Shown here: positions 23,671 to 35,675 of the stretch, piece after piece | Layout: the number at the start of each line of letters is the position of its first letter | Numbering within the stretch: the stretch's first letter is position 1 | Assembly (NCBI GenBank): GCA_965644295.1 | Contig: CBFFRP010000239.1 | Span: 123,432-187,431 of the forward strand | Reading direction: 5' to 3' | Length of the DNA: 64,000 bases | DNA from: Paraphysomonas bandaiensis | Taxonomy: Eukaryota; Chrysophyceae | The notes under the pieces: generated by a model | The model's database searches: none | Told to the model about the DNA's origin: nothing | The model's input: only the letters and a program-made list of their open reading frames with translations | Program-made: the position numbers and the translations under genes

Positions 23671-24226
23671 TTTAATATGAAGCTGTGAGGTAGTATTGAT
23701 GTATTGATGTGTGTCCTTACCGTAGACTTGCAACAAATGTAATGTATTAAGTTTGTATCAAAAAATATTTATGTCGTGGGCTGCGGGAAATAGACTCCAT
23801 GCACAAACATACAGTAACTATAATTGAAGGGTTCTACTTATCGCTATAAACTACTAATAAATCTCAGCTATATTATGACATTTTCTACATAAATAGCACG
23901 ATTAGTACGTTTGAGATCTGCCTGAAAGCATAAATCAAAGGTATATCACTCTACGATTATTTTCAGGTTACTCTTTTACTGTCACATAACTTCATATATA
24001 AGTTTTTCGCAACTACATTTTAGCACGTTTTGCTGTCATCATATATGTTCATAATATATATGCTACTGCTATATAAATATATGCGCACCACTGTTATAAC
24101 TTGACAGTGATTAAAATATATTTCCTTCATATTAAAACACGCACACAAACCTAGAAAAAGCCATATGTGAGGCCGTTATCATGTCACGGCACTATCCGTA
24201 TCCGTCGTCGATTGACCAATAACACA
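23671..24226. other. AT-rich 3' flank of the antiporter gene
   Basis: AT-rich spacer downstream (on the minus strand) of the NhaC-type gene. No gene or RNA seen. Confidence 0.5.
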
Positions 24227-27056
24227 TTACTCTGTGACTTTTTCTTCATTTTTTTTAATATGGTCCTGCTGGCCGAGCCCAATCATAACGTAGTCGTACG
24301 CAGTCTGCAACTTGTCTTTCTTGTCGCCGTGCACCTCTGTTGACAATAAGTAGAACAAACCGCAGGCGAAAACAACACCTAGAACCACCCCAACACCAGG
24401 ATGGTAGGCACCATAGCCCGCAGGTAGTAGCCCCATGACAACTGCTGCAACTGCAGCCAGAACTGCATACGGAATCTGAGTTTTGACGTGATCCAACAAG
24501 GTACACCTATGAAGCAAACACAAATAAACGACATATCCATAACGGTGTAATTATCGACTCACTTGCATGCAACAGCGGCCAACACGGTGGTGTCACTGAT
24601 TGGAGAGCAGTGGTCCCCAAATACGGCCCCTTGAAAACCATCAGCTATGCAATACACATCGTATCTAGGTAAGTATAGTCACCTGACAAGATCGAGGCGA
24701 TTGTACCATAGAAGACGGCTTTATTACAAGGGTCCGCATAGTGCGCAGTGGGTACAATGAGTGGGAACCTAGGTACGCATTAGAACAAGGTGTACCCTAG
24801 AGATATGATACATACATGATGCTCATGGTGCCCCAAGAGGAGCCTGTAACCATTGCCAGAACGGCTGATATTAGAAATGTCAAGGCCTACATATATATGT
24901 ACACTTTATCAGATAATATAACAAATAAATATCTGCCTTACCGGATAGGCTCCAGCATCAAGATTGTCAGCTAGTGCGGAGCTGATATATATTCCGGTGC
25001 CGCCTGAGGAAAACATTTCATTTTTACAATCTGCCGATATGTTTTGGCATACATTTGGTAAATGCATCTCCAACAGTCCAAGCGAGGAGCAGAACCATCA
25101 AAGCCTCAACCAAATTCTGAAGGCCGATGATAAACACCTCCAGAGACTCACCCGGACTCATCAAAGGGGGAGAATTCCACCCCTCAGGGGTGAACACAAC
25201 TGTCAGTTCTCCATCTGGAGTCACACGCTCAACCCAGCACATAATCCATATAGTCATGGTTCCACCCACAGAGCCATAAAGCAAAGCAACAAAAGAGTCA
25301 CTATAGCCGAAAATGTTTTGTACACTGAACTCCTCGTTGTTCCTCTTACAACCTTCTACTCCCGTGCATATCAGCGACACAAGAACTGTTTCGCACCAGC
25401 AGTGCATTAGAGCTTGTATGTATACTGCCTCACCAATAGCGTGTCACTTACCGAGAACAATGGTCATAACAATGGGAACAACAGCGTTGTACCATCTCTT
25501 TGGGGTATTTTTCTGCAGATACATTATCACAATTTCATCTGACGAGACGATACGTACTCGTGGCTCTAGCTGTGCTGCAAGGGCGTCCATATGTTCATGG
25601 TTGTCGTCAGGTATAGAGGCATGCTTTTCAATATTAACCTCTGGTTCTTTTACATTCTTCTCCCCAGTTCCTGATAAATCTGCTGATCTGACTTCCATAC
25701 ATTCGATTTCTTGTCCTCCTTCAGGAGATCCCTTTTCTTCATCACTATCGACATCGCCGCCCCTTCCAGTGGATTGCTGGGGTTGGTTACAGGAGTGCGA
25801 TGTAGTCGAGTCCACTGATTCGGTGCTAGAACATGTAGCCCTCGAACGTGCCTGCATGCAAAAACCAATTCATCCTGCAAGCAAAAATACATGGACGTTT
25901 AGAAAGCAGCACCTGTCGCTCTACTTCAACCATGGGGCCAAATTCTCTCCCAACAACTATCACAAAGAACTGCATACTGAGCATGATGAGCCCGTAGTAC
26001 ATGCTGGGAATTGAATTGATGAAGATAATAAAGGAGGACGAATCATAGCACGACAAATCCTCTCCTGCAGCCGTCATATCCGCCAGAACCTCATCGATGA
26101 GGCTCAGTTCGAAACCGATCCAACTGGAAATAGGAGAGATGGAAGCCACAGGCGCAGACTAATCGAAAAATACATATATACAAATTAGCTCAATCGTTGG
26201 ATCATACATGTTAACGTACAGTTGCATCCACCAAGAATGAAAGTTTCTCTCTAGAAATTCCCAATAAGTCAGTTATAGGTCTTACGGTTTGTCCAACAAT
26301 AAGGGTGTTCGCATAATCATCAAAGAATATCATTAAGCCGAGCGAAAAAGTCATCAAGGCCCCAGCACGAGCGGTAGTTGCATACTTTGACAATGAGTTA
26401 ACGAGCCCCGCACCACCTCCTGATTTCAATATACAGGTGATCATACCACTCAAAATCCAAGTGAAGAGAATAATGAATATATGCCCTGTATCTGAAAACG
26501 ACGACACAAGGAGATCTGAGAATGTGTTTATGAATGCGTAGAAGGGATTGTAATTCCATATTATCAATGCTGCAAAGTAGGTACCAACAAAGAGGCTAAG
26601 AAGAACATTTCTAGTTGTAGCTGCGACGACGATGGTCATAAGCGGTGGAAGAAGTGTTACAGGACCCTGTACGACTTTAACCAAGAAAGAGCTCTTTGAT
26701 GTGGTCTCTTTAGACGAGAATGTGTTATCAAACGACGCCTCTAGATGGTACCGATTCTTTCCCACGTGGCTATCAGTGATGCTCCCCTCGAAAGAAGTCA
26801 CTAAGGCACCATCAGATGCTGCACTGAAGCTTCCAGATTCCACATGCGATCCGTCTTTCCTCATAACTCTCCAGTACACAACTTCTGAACCATTGTAAGA
26901 GGCTGCTTCCCACGAAACGTCAACATCGAATGAGAACTCCTCGTCCTTAACGGCCACCGGATCACTTGCTTTGGCATTACCGAGATGAGGTTGAGACTGG
27001 ACAGAAGACGCGATGAGTATAAGAAAGCATGAAGCGATACGATGCACTTTAGTCAT
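24227..27056 (-). CDS. NhaC-family Na+/H+ antiporter
   Basis: Nine exons on the minus strand: 27056-26220, 26158-25913, 25851-25452, 25385-25053, 25003-24942, 24886-24816, 24768-24683, 24644-24563, 24506-24227 (TAA); 798 residues. All joins keep frame and close NhaC motifs: FFDDYANTLIVG, VDATSAPVASISPISSW across intron 1, VGDAFTKCGTG across intron 4, and GDHCSPISDTT near the end. There are about eleven hydrophobic helices. A signal peptide plus ~110-residue non-membrane domain precedes the first helix, and an acidic loop of ~110 residues lies in exon 3. The family exchanges Na+ for H+ and is best known in bacteria, with relatives in many protists. The smallest intron is 38 bases. The plus-strand frames crossing the gene are shadows. 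Confidence 0.93.
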
Positions 27057-27630
27057 GATGATCTGAAGATGATTCTGATTTCACAGCCGAGTATTGTGAC
27101 GTGAGTGCAGCATCTAGATATGGACTGCTCGAGTCCAGGAACAGACAGACATACACAGCAGTACACAGTGCGTGTATCCCCGTATAGATAGTACGGTAGT
27201 ATGATATAGCTGGAATGACGTAGCCGGTTAGAGGAGGGAAGAATTCTTTCTTACAGTACTTGTATACCGTATACTACAGCTGTATAAGACGACCAACAGA
27301 ATACGTACGGTATTGTACCGGTTATAAAACCGTTGTGGGGATGTGTGATCGAGTGTGCAGTTTGGTATGGAGGCACAGGCATGTACACAGCAGCTAGCAG
27401 CAGCAGTTGCAGTAGCAGTACCTCCACGATTTCACACTATATGAGGACGATATCGTGCTCAATATCGTTTCAGTAGGCCAGAGGCGACATCATCAATATC
27501 ATAATTGTTTGCAAAGTGGTCTTGTGGTTTGCGGAGTTATATAGCTGCTATTAGTGTAATGGTTTTTGCAACCACCTCTGCGTGTTAATCTGTTGGAATT
27601 TAGAGATTTGGACGGAAAGAAAAGTAAAAA
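27057..27630. promoter_or_regulatory. Divergent promoter region, antiporter / SF-assemblin-like gene
   Basis: 574 bases between two divergent start codons. It has CAGCAG-type short repeats at 27385-27420 and an inverted GTACGGTATTGTACCG motif near 27305-27320. No gene seen. Confidence 0.45.
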
Positions 27631-29061
27631 ATGTCAAGAACTATTCACTACACCGCTGCGGGATACAGGCCACAATTGATCGACATTGCACCTGATGCTG
27701 AGGACCCGGAATCTAAGCGATACCATATTATCGAAGAAGAGGCACGTGGTACTCTGTGTGTTGGTACTCGTATTGTAATTCTTCCGATAACAGGACAGGA
27801 ATCTCGTTAAGAATCTCACTGTACTGGAAGAAGGAACAAAAGCACGCAATCGTGAGATATTAAGAAGGCTGGTATGTAAGAATGCTGTAGCTTCTGAGCG
27901 CTATTTAATCTTGAACATAAGAATGAAGTGTGGAGCCAAACTGCTGGATGGGAAGCAAAAATGGTGACAGAAGTAAAAGAAGCAGAGGAAAGCATAGAAC
28001 AAATTAAGGTCTGATGCCTCCTTGTAACTGAATGAGGAATAATTAAAATATTCTTGTCTTTCTATAGCGAGATTATGCTGCTCACATGAAAGAGTTCGAG
28101 GAGTCTTTCCTTAAGGAAGTCCGTAGCACCTTTCATCATATCGACGAGAACCTGATTCCTCCACAAGTGGACCGCGTAAAGGAACAAGAAAAGGATGTCG
28201 ATTATTTTGTCAAAACTACGGTACCAGATAGTATAGAGCGACAGAGCGGAGAGGTGAGCCGCCAGCTAAAGAAGCAATACGAAACTTTCGACATAGAGAA
28301 ACAGAAGGGAAAGAAAAAGTGTGCTTCCATTTATTACTAAAGGACTATATAAGTGTTTTATGTGTAGGGAACGCAAGTTCATTACCAAAGCGAATGAGCA
28401 TATTCAGACGACAGCACAAAAGTTCACAGATGAAGATGCCTTGTTAGCAGCCTGCTTTTTCAACTTGGAGGAGGACGTCATCGAGCATGAAAGGCGGTCG
28501 TCACGTATGCATCTCAGACGGTAGGTTCGTGCTATTCAATGAATTATAAACGACTTAATTCGTAATTTTATATATTCGCGTATACCTTATTACTTCTTGC
28601 CCCTTCGTTTAAGTGTATTCCTAATAGGTATGATAATGCCGTAAAGGACGTTATGCAACTAGACAAACGTATTACTGAGGTAGTGGCCAAGCGCAAGGAA
28701 GAGGATGTGGATATTCTAGATACACTTATAGAGACTCAGGGTCTGCTTCAGAAGACGGTAGTGGTTTTACCTTTTGTAGTGCTCATGTTTTTAGCTGAAA
28801 TATTTCTCTGACGTTGACAGATCCTGGAGCACTTCGGGTCAGAAGAACAGGCCAAGCCATTTGGAGAAAAGCCTAACTTCAAAAAGTTGGAATCCCGCCT
28901 TTCCCGTGCTAGTAGTCGCGCCAATACCGCGGCATCTACGACGACATCTGGTATTTTTAGATCCTCGAAGTCGCATTCTTCATGGCTGACGTAATACTAC
29001 AGGTAGCCGAGGAGGGTCCAGGGGCCGAGGTCCAGGATCGTCGTCATCCAGGCGGAAATAA
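27631..29061 (+). CDS. SF-assemblin-like coiled-coil protein
   Basis: Exons 27631-27759, 27794-27871, 27922-28008, 28068-28318, 28368-28520, 28628-28757, 28821-28950, 29003-29061 (TAA); 338 residues. It is almost entirely helical and charged, with heptad patterns through the middle and a Ser/Arg/Gly tail ending in GRGPGSSSSRRK. The spacing of Arg/Glu/Lys and the late LIETQGLLQKTILEHFG segment resemble SF-assemblin/beta-giardin proteins, which form striated flagellar root fibres. That assignment is by pattern only; another coiled-coil family is possible. Six of the joins are firm. The first intron (27760-27793, 34 bases, GTTGGT donor) is the weakest; its position could shift but the reading frame on both sides is clear. 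Confidence 0.65.
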
Positions 29062-29509
29062 GATATTAATACTTCTTCCGCTTGTGTGATAGGAGTTATT
29101 ACTGTTTTGATACCACTGCTATGATGGCTCTGATATTGCAGTTTTACTTGCGTGTAGTCCAGAGATGTGTACATAGATGACGAGTAGTTGCCAGGTGCTA
29201 GTATCCTGCTGTCGCCCCACTTGTCGAATAGAAGTAATTTATTTCCACATATTACGCACTTTATGACATTGATCACACTGACAATTTGACTTCTTTCTAC
29301 TGTAGTCTATACGACGAAAATTTGTCGATCCTGATAGTTTCAATTTCCAATGAACTACATAGTACTTAGAAGCTTAGAATGTTTTCGCGACTACCAACAT
29401 GACGTAATGTACTGAAAAAGCAACGTTCATATGATGATATTAAAGACATGATTCTTGAATACGTTTTAATTTAATATTCGGTTTGCTCTTATGCATGCCT
29501 GCATGAGGT
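29062..29509. other. Intergenic spacer
   Basis: Between the SF-assemblin-like stop codon and repeat copy 4. Minus-strand frames here are the antisense of the gene end and repeat. Nothing else seen. Confidence 0.5.
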
Positions 29510-30192
29510 AAGATCTAAGCAGGGGTGCAACCATTACCACTAGTTTCGGATACTGACTATGTACATGACTTTCTTCCCTCAACCAAGTCGGACTCGCATC
29601 TTTTCGTGGTGTTGTGGGGGATAAGTACCAGAGATATTTCTCCGGTAAACTAACGTGAGCCGCAAACATAGTCAGCAGATTACGTTCTTTCCACTCATTG
29701 CCGAATGCTCGTATGGTACAAGGAACACAAATAAGTGTCACTTGTTTAGACGTCTTTGGGCCTTGACGAAAAAACAGGCATTCGGAAATGGACCTACCTC
29801 AACGTTATCCGGGACAGGGCCCACCTCAAGGATAACCGGGGTATTGGGCTGCCTGCTGAAGTCAAGCATCCGGGACAGGGCCCACCTCATGGGTAACCGG
29901 AGATGAAGTCAAGCATCCATGATGTTCACCTTAAGGACTCAAAAAAACTGAAGTCAGCAGATGTCAGGTATGTATCAACACACTGCTTGCTCACGGGGTT
30001 TGCTTTGAGTGATAGAGCGTAAGTGGTTGCACCTTGGTGCTTGCGGCGACACACAAGCAGCTTCCGTAGCGTTAAGTAGTAGGATAATAGAGTTTGTACT
30101 AGTTAGTTACAGGTAGATGTCTATATAGCTTGACTAGTTTTCATCTAGCTACTAAGCTGGTGCTGATTCTTAACGCTAATAATAAGACTTTC
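29510..30192 (+). repeat. Dispersed repeat family R1, copy 4
   Basis: Starts near GCAGGGGTGCAACCA and ends near TTAACGCTAATAATAA. It shares with copy 3 the hairpin around GGAGATATTTCTCC (29630), the block GTAAACTAACGTGAGCCGCA, the GGGCCCACCTCA units and the GCGGCGACACACAAGCAGC tail. It stops about 35 bases before the stop codon of the universal-stress protein gene, so it may supply that gene's 3' end. Confidence 0.75.
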
Positions 30193-30226
30193 AATTTCAA
30201 TAAGACTTGCAATATACATGACTTTC

Positions 30227-31135
30227 TTAATTCATGCAGACCATCACAGAGCAGTTGACATTGTTGATAATAAAGGATGTGACGTCAGTGAGGGTTTGAG
30301 TCACACGTGCCCGTGGCCCAAGGGCAAGAAAGTCTGGAGAACTTTCATTAACGTAATCAGTGATAGCCTGCTTGATATTAACCCCTCTTGGCTGTTGCAC
30401 TAAATGAAACGCGCTTTCAGGTGGGGCGTACTGATCAAGCATATTTTGATAGTGACCTTTCAACAACTCAATACGTTCTCCATCATCGTCTGCATTGAAC
30501 ATGTAGAAGCAGTCCAGTCGGTCTCGTGGGCGAACTAAAGATAAAAGAATGTCCAGTCCTCTGTCTGAATATAGTGTGCCGTCTACCGCCATTGTCCATT
30601 TAATACAACTGTATCTATTTGGGCAAGGTTGTTTAACTATTATATTAGGAAGAAGTATACGCCGCAGGGCCCAGTCACAGTTTGATGAGAGTGGGGCGTA
30701 AAACCCTTTCCCTTTGCGGCCCATGTGTCCCATAACTAGGAAATGAGCAGGGTTTCCACTAGATTTCCAGGATAATATTGCCTCCTGTAGAGTGTCACTG
30801 AATCTTGATCCTCCACGTTTTGCCCATTTAACCTCAGAAAAGTAAGGCGACATATGCTGGGCTAGTTCTTTCTCGTATTTATCTTTCAAGACACTTGCTT
30901 TGAATTGATCTGGAACGCCATCCTGGTCATCGCGATAGGCGTGAAAGACAGAGATGTAGTCGTACTTCTTTCTGAGATGTATACACATCATGAACGCTTG
31001 ATGTGAACTCTCAGACCCATCGATACAACACACGATATGCCTTCCTCCGTTCATGGCGATATCCACCGCCTTGTTCTTGCACATCTCCGAGAACTCCACT
31101 CTGATTTCATCTGCACTGCGCGCAGTATGCTCCAT
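30227..31135 (-). CDS. Tandem universal stress protein (UspA-like)
   Basis: Single exon, 302 residues. Domain 1 begins at IVCCIDGSESSHQAF (~34), a typical USP first strand and helix, and includes FLVMGHMGRKGKGF, a variant of the G-x2-G ATP-binding loop. Domain 2 begins at KWTMAVDGTLYSDRGLDIL (~178) and ends with FLALGPRARVTQ and a final VMVCM strand. The nucleotide loop of the second domain is degenerate. USP proteins bind ATP or AMP and act in stress responses; the target here is unknown. Its divergent neighbours are tRNA-Ser and WDR89. Confidence 0.85.
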   Translation of the reverse strand: MEHTARSADEIRVEFSEMCKNKAVDIAMNGGRHIVCCIDGSESSHQAFMMCIHLRKKYDYISVFHAYRDDQDGVPDQFKASVLKDKYEKELAQHMSPYFSEVKWAKRGGSRFSDTLQEAILSWKSSGNPAHFLVMGHMGRKGKGFYAPLSSNCDWALRRILLPNIIVKQPCPNRYSCIKWTMAVDGTLYSDRGLDILLSLVRPRDRLDCFYMFNADDDGERIELLKGHYQNMLDQYAPPESAFHLVQQPRGVNIKQAITDYVNESSPDFLALGPRARVTQTLTDVTSFIINNVNCSVMVCMN

Positions 31136-31456
31136 CAGTATGTTGAATAAGTGCTACAAAGGGCAGTTCTTACTATTAGAATAGACTAGACAGTAACCTT
31201 CACTGTTACTGTTGTGACGTGTACAGTGTGTGAACATCATCCACAACCCAACCAGCACCCGATCTGCTCTGCTTGAGTTGAAGTATATAACGTAAACTCA
31301 ATATTGATCATACACACCTATTATTATCCTATCATATACCTTCAGCGAGGTTTGGTTGGAGGACAATCCCACTGAACTTCAACAGGTGTGATTAAAAATT
31401 TAAAAAAAAGAATACAGAATACATAACGGTATTTAGTAGTCTATTTAATCAGGGAC

Positions 31457-31463
31457 AAAAAAA
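31457..31463 (-). terminator. RNA polymerase III terminator of tRNA-Ser
   Basis: Seven A on the plus strand, so seven T on the tRNA strand, four bases after the tRNA 3' end. Confidence 0.85.
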
Positions 31464-31466
31464 GTT

Positions 31467-31548
31467 CGACAGCTGCAGGGTTCGAACCTGCGCGGGAATT
31501 TCCCAATGGATTTCAAGTCCATCTCCTTAACCACTCGGACAAACTGTC
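31467..31548 (-). tRNA. tRNA-Ser(UGA)
   Basis: 82 bases, no intron. The acceptor stem has seven pairs (GACAGTT with AGCTGTC, one G-T). The anticodon loop reads CTTGAAA, giving anticodon TGA. The T arm contains GGTTCGAACCC (B box) and the D arm GTGGTTAAGG. A long variable arm (GGGAAATTCCC) is diagnostic of the serine class. It lies in the promoter region between the USP and WDR89 genes. Confidence 0.97.
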
Positions 31549-31842
31549 ACCACTTGATGATGAAACACCATTTGTTTGGATAATATAAATAGCTATTCTA
31601 ACCTTAGCCTCTAACCGTATTGAAAGGAATGGTACTCTGTGGATGTACTCACACTGTACGGATGTACTTATGGGTTCATAGCACTCCTCCACACTCCTCC
31701 CTCCCCGCTCATTAACACAAAGACAAGCAAGCTCCTTGCTCTGTTTCTCTCTGTGTTACCTTAAAGTGGATCCACGTGCATTTCATTGCATCAGAGTTGA
31801 TGATATCTTACTGATAGAGTAACTGCAGTGTGTTCGAACGGA
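31549..31842. promoter_or_regulatory. Upstream region of tRNA-Ser and WDR89
   Basis: Non-coding; it must hold the WDR89 promoter. No clear core-promoter motif is seen. Confidence 0.4.
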
Positions 31843-33026
31843 ATGAATTTAGAGCTGAGCAACAAGCTGAACACTGCGCAAGATGACTATGTATTGTCGC
31901 TCGATGTCAATTGTGAGGAGAACAGATTCGCTTTTTCGACCTCCTCACACTCTATTTTTGTCGGAGATGTGCATACGTTGTCTCTAGTAACTCCTGATGC
32001 AGCTGCAGCCCACAGCGACACTGTCGATTGTGTGCAGTTCTTTAAGTCGTCCCCTCAGCAGTTGTTTTCAGCTTCAGCTGATAAATCTGTGTGCTTTTGG
32101 GACCTAAGAGATATTAGATCACCCACAATGCAGCTTCGAGTTGACGATGAGGTTAACTGTGCAGCTATAGGACTGAATGACTCTCTATTTGCGTTGGGAG
32201 TTGGAAATGATATATGCTTCTATGATATCCGCTCTCAAGGAAACCGACTGGGTGTGTATTCTGACTGCCACACTGATATTGTTACACGACTAGAGTTCAA
32301 TCCATCTCGGCCTGCTGTCCTTCTCTCTGGGGGTGAAGATGGGCTTGTTTGTACATATGATACTGCAGTCCCTGCCCAGGTATGTGTTATCGTGGTATCC
32401 ATTGAAGATGTTGTCATACCATCATTTCTAATATAATGCACGTACAGGAAGATGCTGTGCTCTCTATTCTCAACACAGATTGCGCTGTACGTGAGGCTGG
32501 ATTTTTCGGCAACGAAAGTGAAGGTGTATACTGCTTATCCACCATAGAGACTGCGTCTTTCTGGCATTACCCTTCGGCTCAGAGACTTGGTCATTTCCCT
32601 TCTATTAGAAACGGGTTGGGGGCAGATTATCTCGTCACATGCTGGGGGGTGGATAGTGGTAACGGCGATCTACTCATGCTTTCTGGGACCCACACGGGCG
32701 AAGGAAAGATATCGAATGTAAACCCTTCCTCGGTGACACCTCAAGGTATTCTTACCGCTACAGGTGGGCGTGAAGGACATGTAGACACTATCCGGTGTGC
32801 TAGACCATTCGGTGGAAGGTGGACGATGAACAAAGCGGGGAGCATGTCGAGGCAATGCCTCTTCACTGGTGGAGAAGATGGGGCGGTGTGCTTGTGGACT
32901 GACACCTCCTCACAGTGTAGCACTGAAAGTATAGAACCCAACATAAATATCCGAGGTAGTGGAAGAACGACAGAGGCAAATAAACGACAAGGATTTTCTA
33001 GAAGTATGAGATACAAACCATACTGA
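31843..33026 (+). CDS. WDR89: WD40-repeat protein WDR89
   Basis: Exons 31843-32379 and 32448-33026 (TGA); 371 residues, close to the 387 of human WDR89. WD repeats are visible at LFSASADKSVCFWDLRD, ICFYDIRSQ, LLSGGEDGLVCTYD and CLFTGGEDGAVCLW. The late GHVDTIRC block matches the WDR89 pattern. The start is the first ATG (MNLELS). The 68-base intron joins phase 0. It should fold as a seven-bladed propeller scaffold; the cellular role of the family is poorly known. Confidence 0.85.
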
Positions 33027-34018
33027 ATTGTAGGTGTAGTGATAGATTGAGCGGAGATACCTGTTCTGACTTAATAAACGATACCATTAGCAGATCGCTG
33101 AAATATTTTTCGAAGGGCTAGTGAAAAAAACACAAGCCTAATTATAAAATATTATACGTTCGAAAGATACACTGTAAAAAATGTCATGTTGTACATTATG
33201 TCCCTTATTGAAATAGGATTTTAAATCGCGAAATGTGCTACATACTTACATTTCTAACGAAATACTTGTGCGAGCATATATGAAATGATATGTGCGTTAT
33301 TGAATGTATGAATAATTTATTTTATACTTTCATATATATACATATGTCTTCTGAATCAATTCCTCGAAATTTGAGTGTGCATGGAAAGTAATAGAAATAC
33401 GCACACTTTTAAAAAGTAATATGCGAGAGATTGATGGAAAACGTGCTGTGGAATGCAACTAGCACTTGTGAAATAGAGACTGTTCATGTGACACTTTATC
33501 GGCAGTTCATGCAACAGTTCATATAACAGTTGGTTGAATTGTTGAAATTAACTGAACCTATTCATTATTTAAGACACTTCTCTTGTCTCTTGTTGACTTT
33601 CTCGTGAGCTATAGCTAATAATTGCAATTTAATTGCAAAAAAACATTAGCAATTAAATTGCAATTAATTATTACGCAGCCCTGTTCTCAACGGATTGAAC
33701 TGAACGGGTTAGGGTTAGAACAGGTAGAGGTAGATTCTGTCGCTTGCAAAATTCCTTTGACATGTTTCTTGTCTCTTTCGCAATATTTGTCCAGGAGCCT
33801 CCCGTTTTAGAGATGGGAGTATACTTCCTGGAGTTGTGACGACACTTTTAAGAGTTGTACGACGTTTGTCCGTATCAAAAGCATGTGAAGTATGCAAGGC
33901 GGAGGGTTAGGTAGGGGTTTGTGTGTGATTGTGTAGTGCCGACCACGAGTTTTTAGCATTTGCACTCCGTTGCGATGAAGTGGTTGTTTTAAAATGTCTA
34001 GTAGTGAATGCCTGAGTA
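33027..34018. other. Intergenic region with hairpin and telomere-like motif
   Basis: AT-rich, no supported gene. It contains the 18-base-arm hairpin at 33619-33666 and a GGGTTAGGGTTAG telomere-like motif at 33706-33718. Confidence 0.55.
33619..33666. repeat. Perfect inverted repeat, 18-base arms
   Basis: Left arm 33619-33636 (TAATTGCAATTTAATTGC) pairs exactly with 33649-33666, loop 12 bases rich in A. It could extrude as a cruciform or be the remnant of a small inverted-repeat element. Confidence 0.85.
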
Positions 34019-34375
34019 ATAGCAATAGGCGTGTAAGAGTCAGAACTATTTAACTAGTGCTTGACTCTGATATTCTACTATTTAGCGCTACGAAAGCGGC
34101 TTGCGTGTCACCGCAAGCACTAAGGTGCAACCACTTTCGGTCACTGTCCTTGACTTCAGTAGGCAGCCCAATACCCCGGTGCCCTTGATATGGGCTCATT
34201 CCCGGATGCCTGTTTATTCGTCAAAAGACCCAAAGACAACTACGCAAAAGCGACATTAATTTTAGTGTCCCTTGTACCACACAAGCATTCGGCTATGAGT
34301 AGGAATAACGTTTTCTGCTGACTACATATTATGCGGCACTCATCCCCCAGAACACCACGTAAAGGTGCTAGTTGA
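34019..34375 (-). repeat. Dispersed repeat family R1, copy 5
   Basis: Inverted copy beginning AGCAATAGGCGTGTAAGAG and carrying GCAAGCACTAAGGTGCAACC, then the GCCTGTTTATTCGTCAAA and CCACACAAGCATTCGGC blocks of the family. A further degraded fragment with GTGCAACCGC lies at about 34525-34600. Confidence 0.7.
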
Positions 34376-35329
34376 GGGCTTAAAATGTCATTACTATTTC
34401 AGCTATATACTTACGGTAGATATCTGTAGTCTAGTATTATTAAATGTTTTCTTATTTTTAGCCGTATACTTGTAAGCTAAAGATACTAAATTCAATAAAT
34501 CCAAAAATTACTAATGCCATTGTTCCACTGTTTGGCGCTACGAAAGCTGTTTTTGCATCGCTGTAAGCATCTAAGTGCAACCGCTTTTGCTTTCGAGGGC
34601 GAGATAAAACATTTATTTGGCTGACATACATACTTTCTTCCTATACTCAACTAGTTGCTATTGTAAAACTAAAACTATGTTCCGATGTACCACTGCAGCT
34701 TCTCTGTAAATTCTTGTATATGATGCTTCGAGTACATGGTTACACATTTCGGATGTTACACTTAATCAGGAGGTCGACTTCTATTGCGCACAAGCTTGCA
34801 CTTCTTAATTATCAGCAGACGTTATTATTAAAGAGACGCAAGTTTGTACGTTGTTACAGCTAACGTAACAACTCCGGCAACACTAAGCATAAAAAGACTC
34901 CAATCTACTTGCTACTACTGCAAGCACCGACAAGTGCTAAACTATATACAACACGATTTAGTTAGCTACAACAACGTGGGCATACGACTAGTTGTATAAA
35001 GCCGGGCTATGAACTCCTGCCCAGTCTACCTGTTTCAGCGCAAACCAAATTTGGTCCATGTCTTCGGCACGTGACTGCTGTATAGTACACACAGAAAGGA
35101 AAGAGGAACGCCATAAAAGTCATACAAATGAACCTCACACTCATGGGGTGTACAATGTCAAAGTCTTGATATTAGCTCAATAACCTGGGTCAGGAGAAAC
35201 CAAGACTAAGTAGTACATGTGTTGTGGGAAAACATTGCCATTGCCGAGCAGCTATGATGAAAGTTTGACGGTTTTCCTCGGTCATTGGTCACACATATGC
35301 TCAATATTGTGAACTAATAGTAGGCATCA
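34376..35329. other. Non-coding spacer between repeat copies
   Basis: No open frame of interest. Includes the R1 fragment near 34525-34600. Nothing else recognised. Confidence 0.5.
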
Positions 35330-35675
35330 ATTACTCAAAGCGAACACAGTGAGAAAATTAAATATTAATATATAATATATACCGGATATCTGCGGACTTT
35401 AAAGGATTTTATTCTTTGGGTGAACTCACATCTCGGATGCTTGACTTCAGTATAGGCAGACACACAAACCCTTCAGATGGGACCATTCCTGGATACCTGT
35501 TTATTCATCAAAGCCCTAAACGACGTCGACTTATGTGACACTTATTTGTGTCCCTTGTACCACACAAGCATTTGGCTATGAGTGGGAAGAACATTTTCTA
35601 ATCTCTCTATATTATGCTGTTAGAGAAAATCTGTTTGGTGTGTGTCCCCCACAACGCCCCGAAAAGGTGTGAGTC
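35330..35675 (-). repeat. Dispersed repeat family R1, copy 6
   Basis: Diverged inverted copy. It keeps CTCAAAGCGAACACAGTGAG, GGATGCTTGACTTCAGTA, CCTGTTTATTCATCAAAGC and TGTACCACACAAGCATTTGG. It lacks the GGTGCAACC end, so it is truncated. Confidence 0.65.

Noticed and set aside
25313-26014. 233-codon plus-strand frame
   Set aside because: Antisense shadow of NhaC exons 2-4; the minus strand carries the conserved motifs.
27634-27849. 71-codon minus-strand frame
   Set aside because: Antisense to the first exons of the SF-assemblin-like gene.
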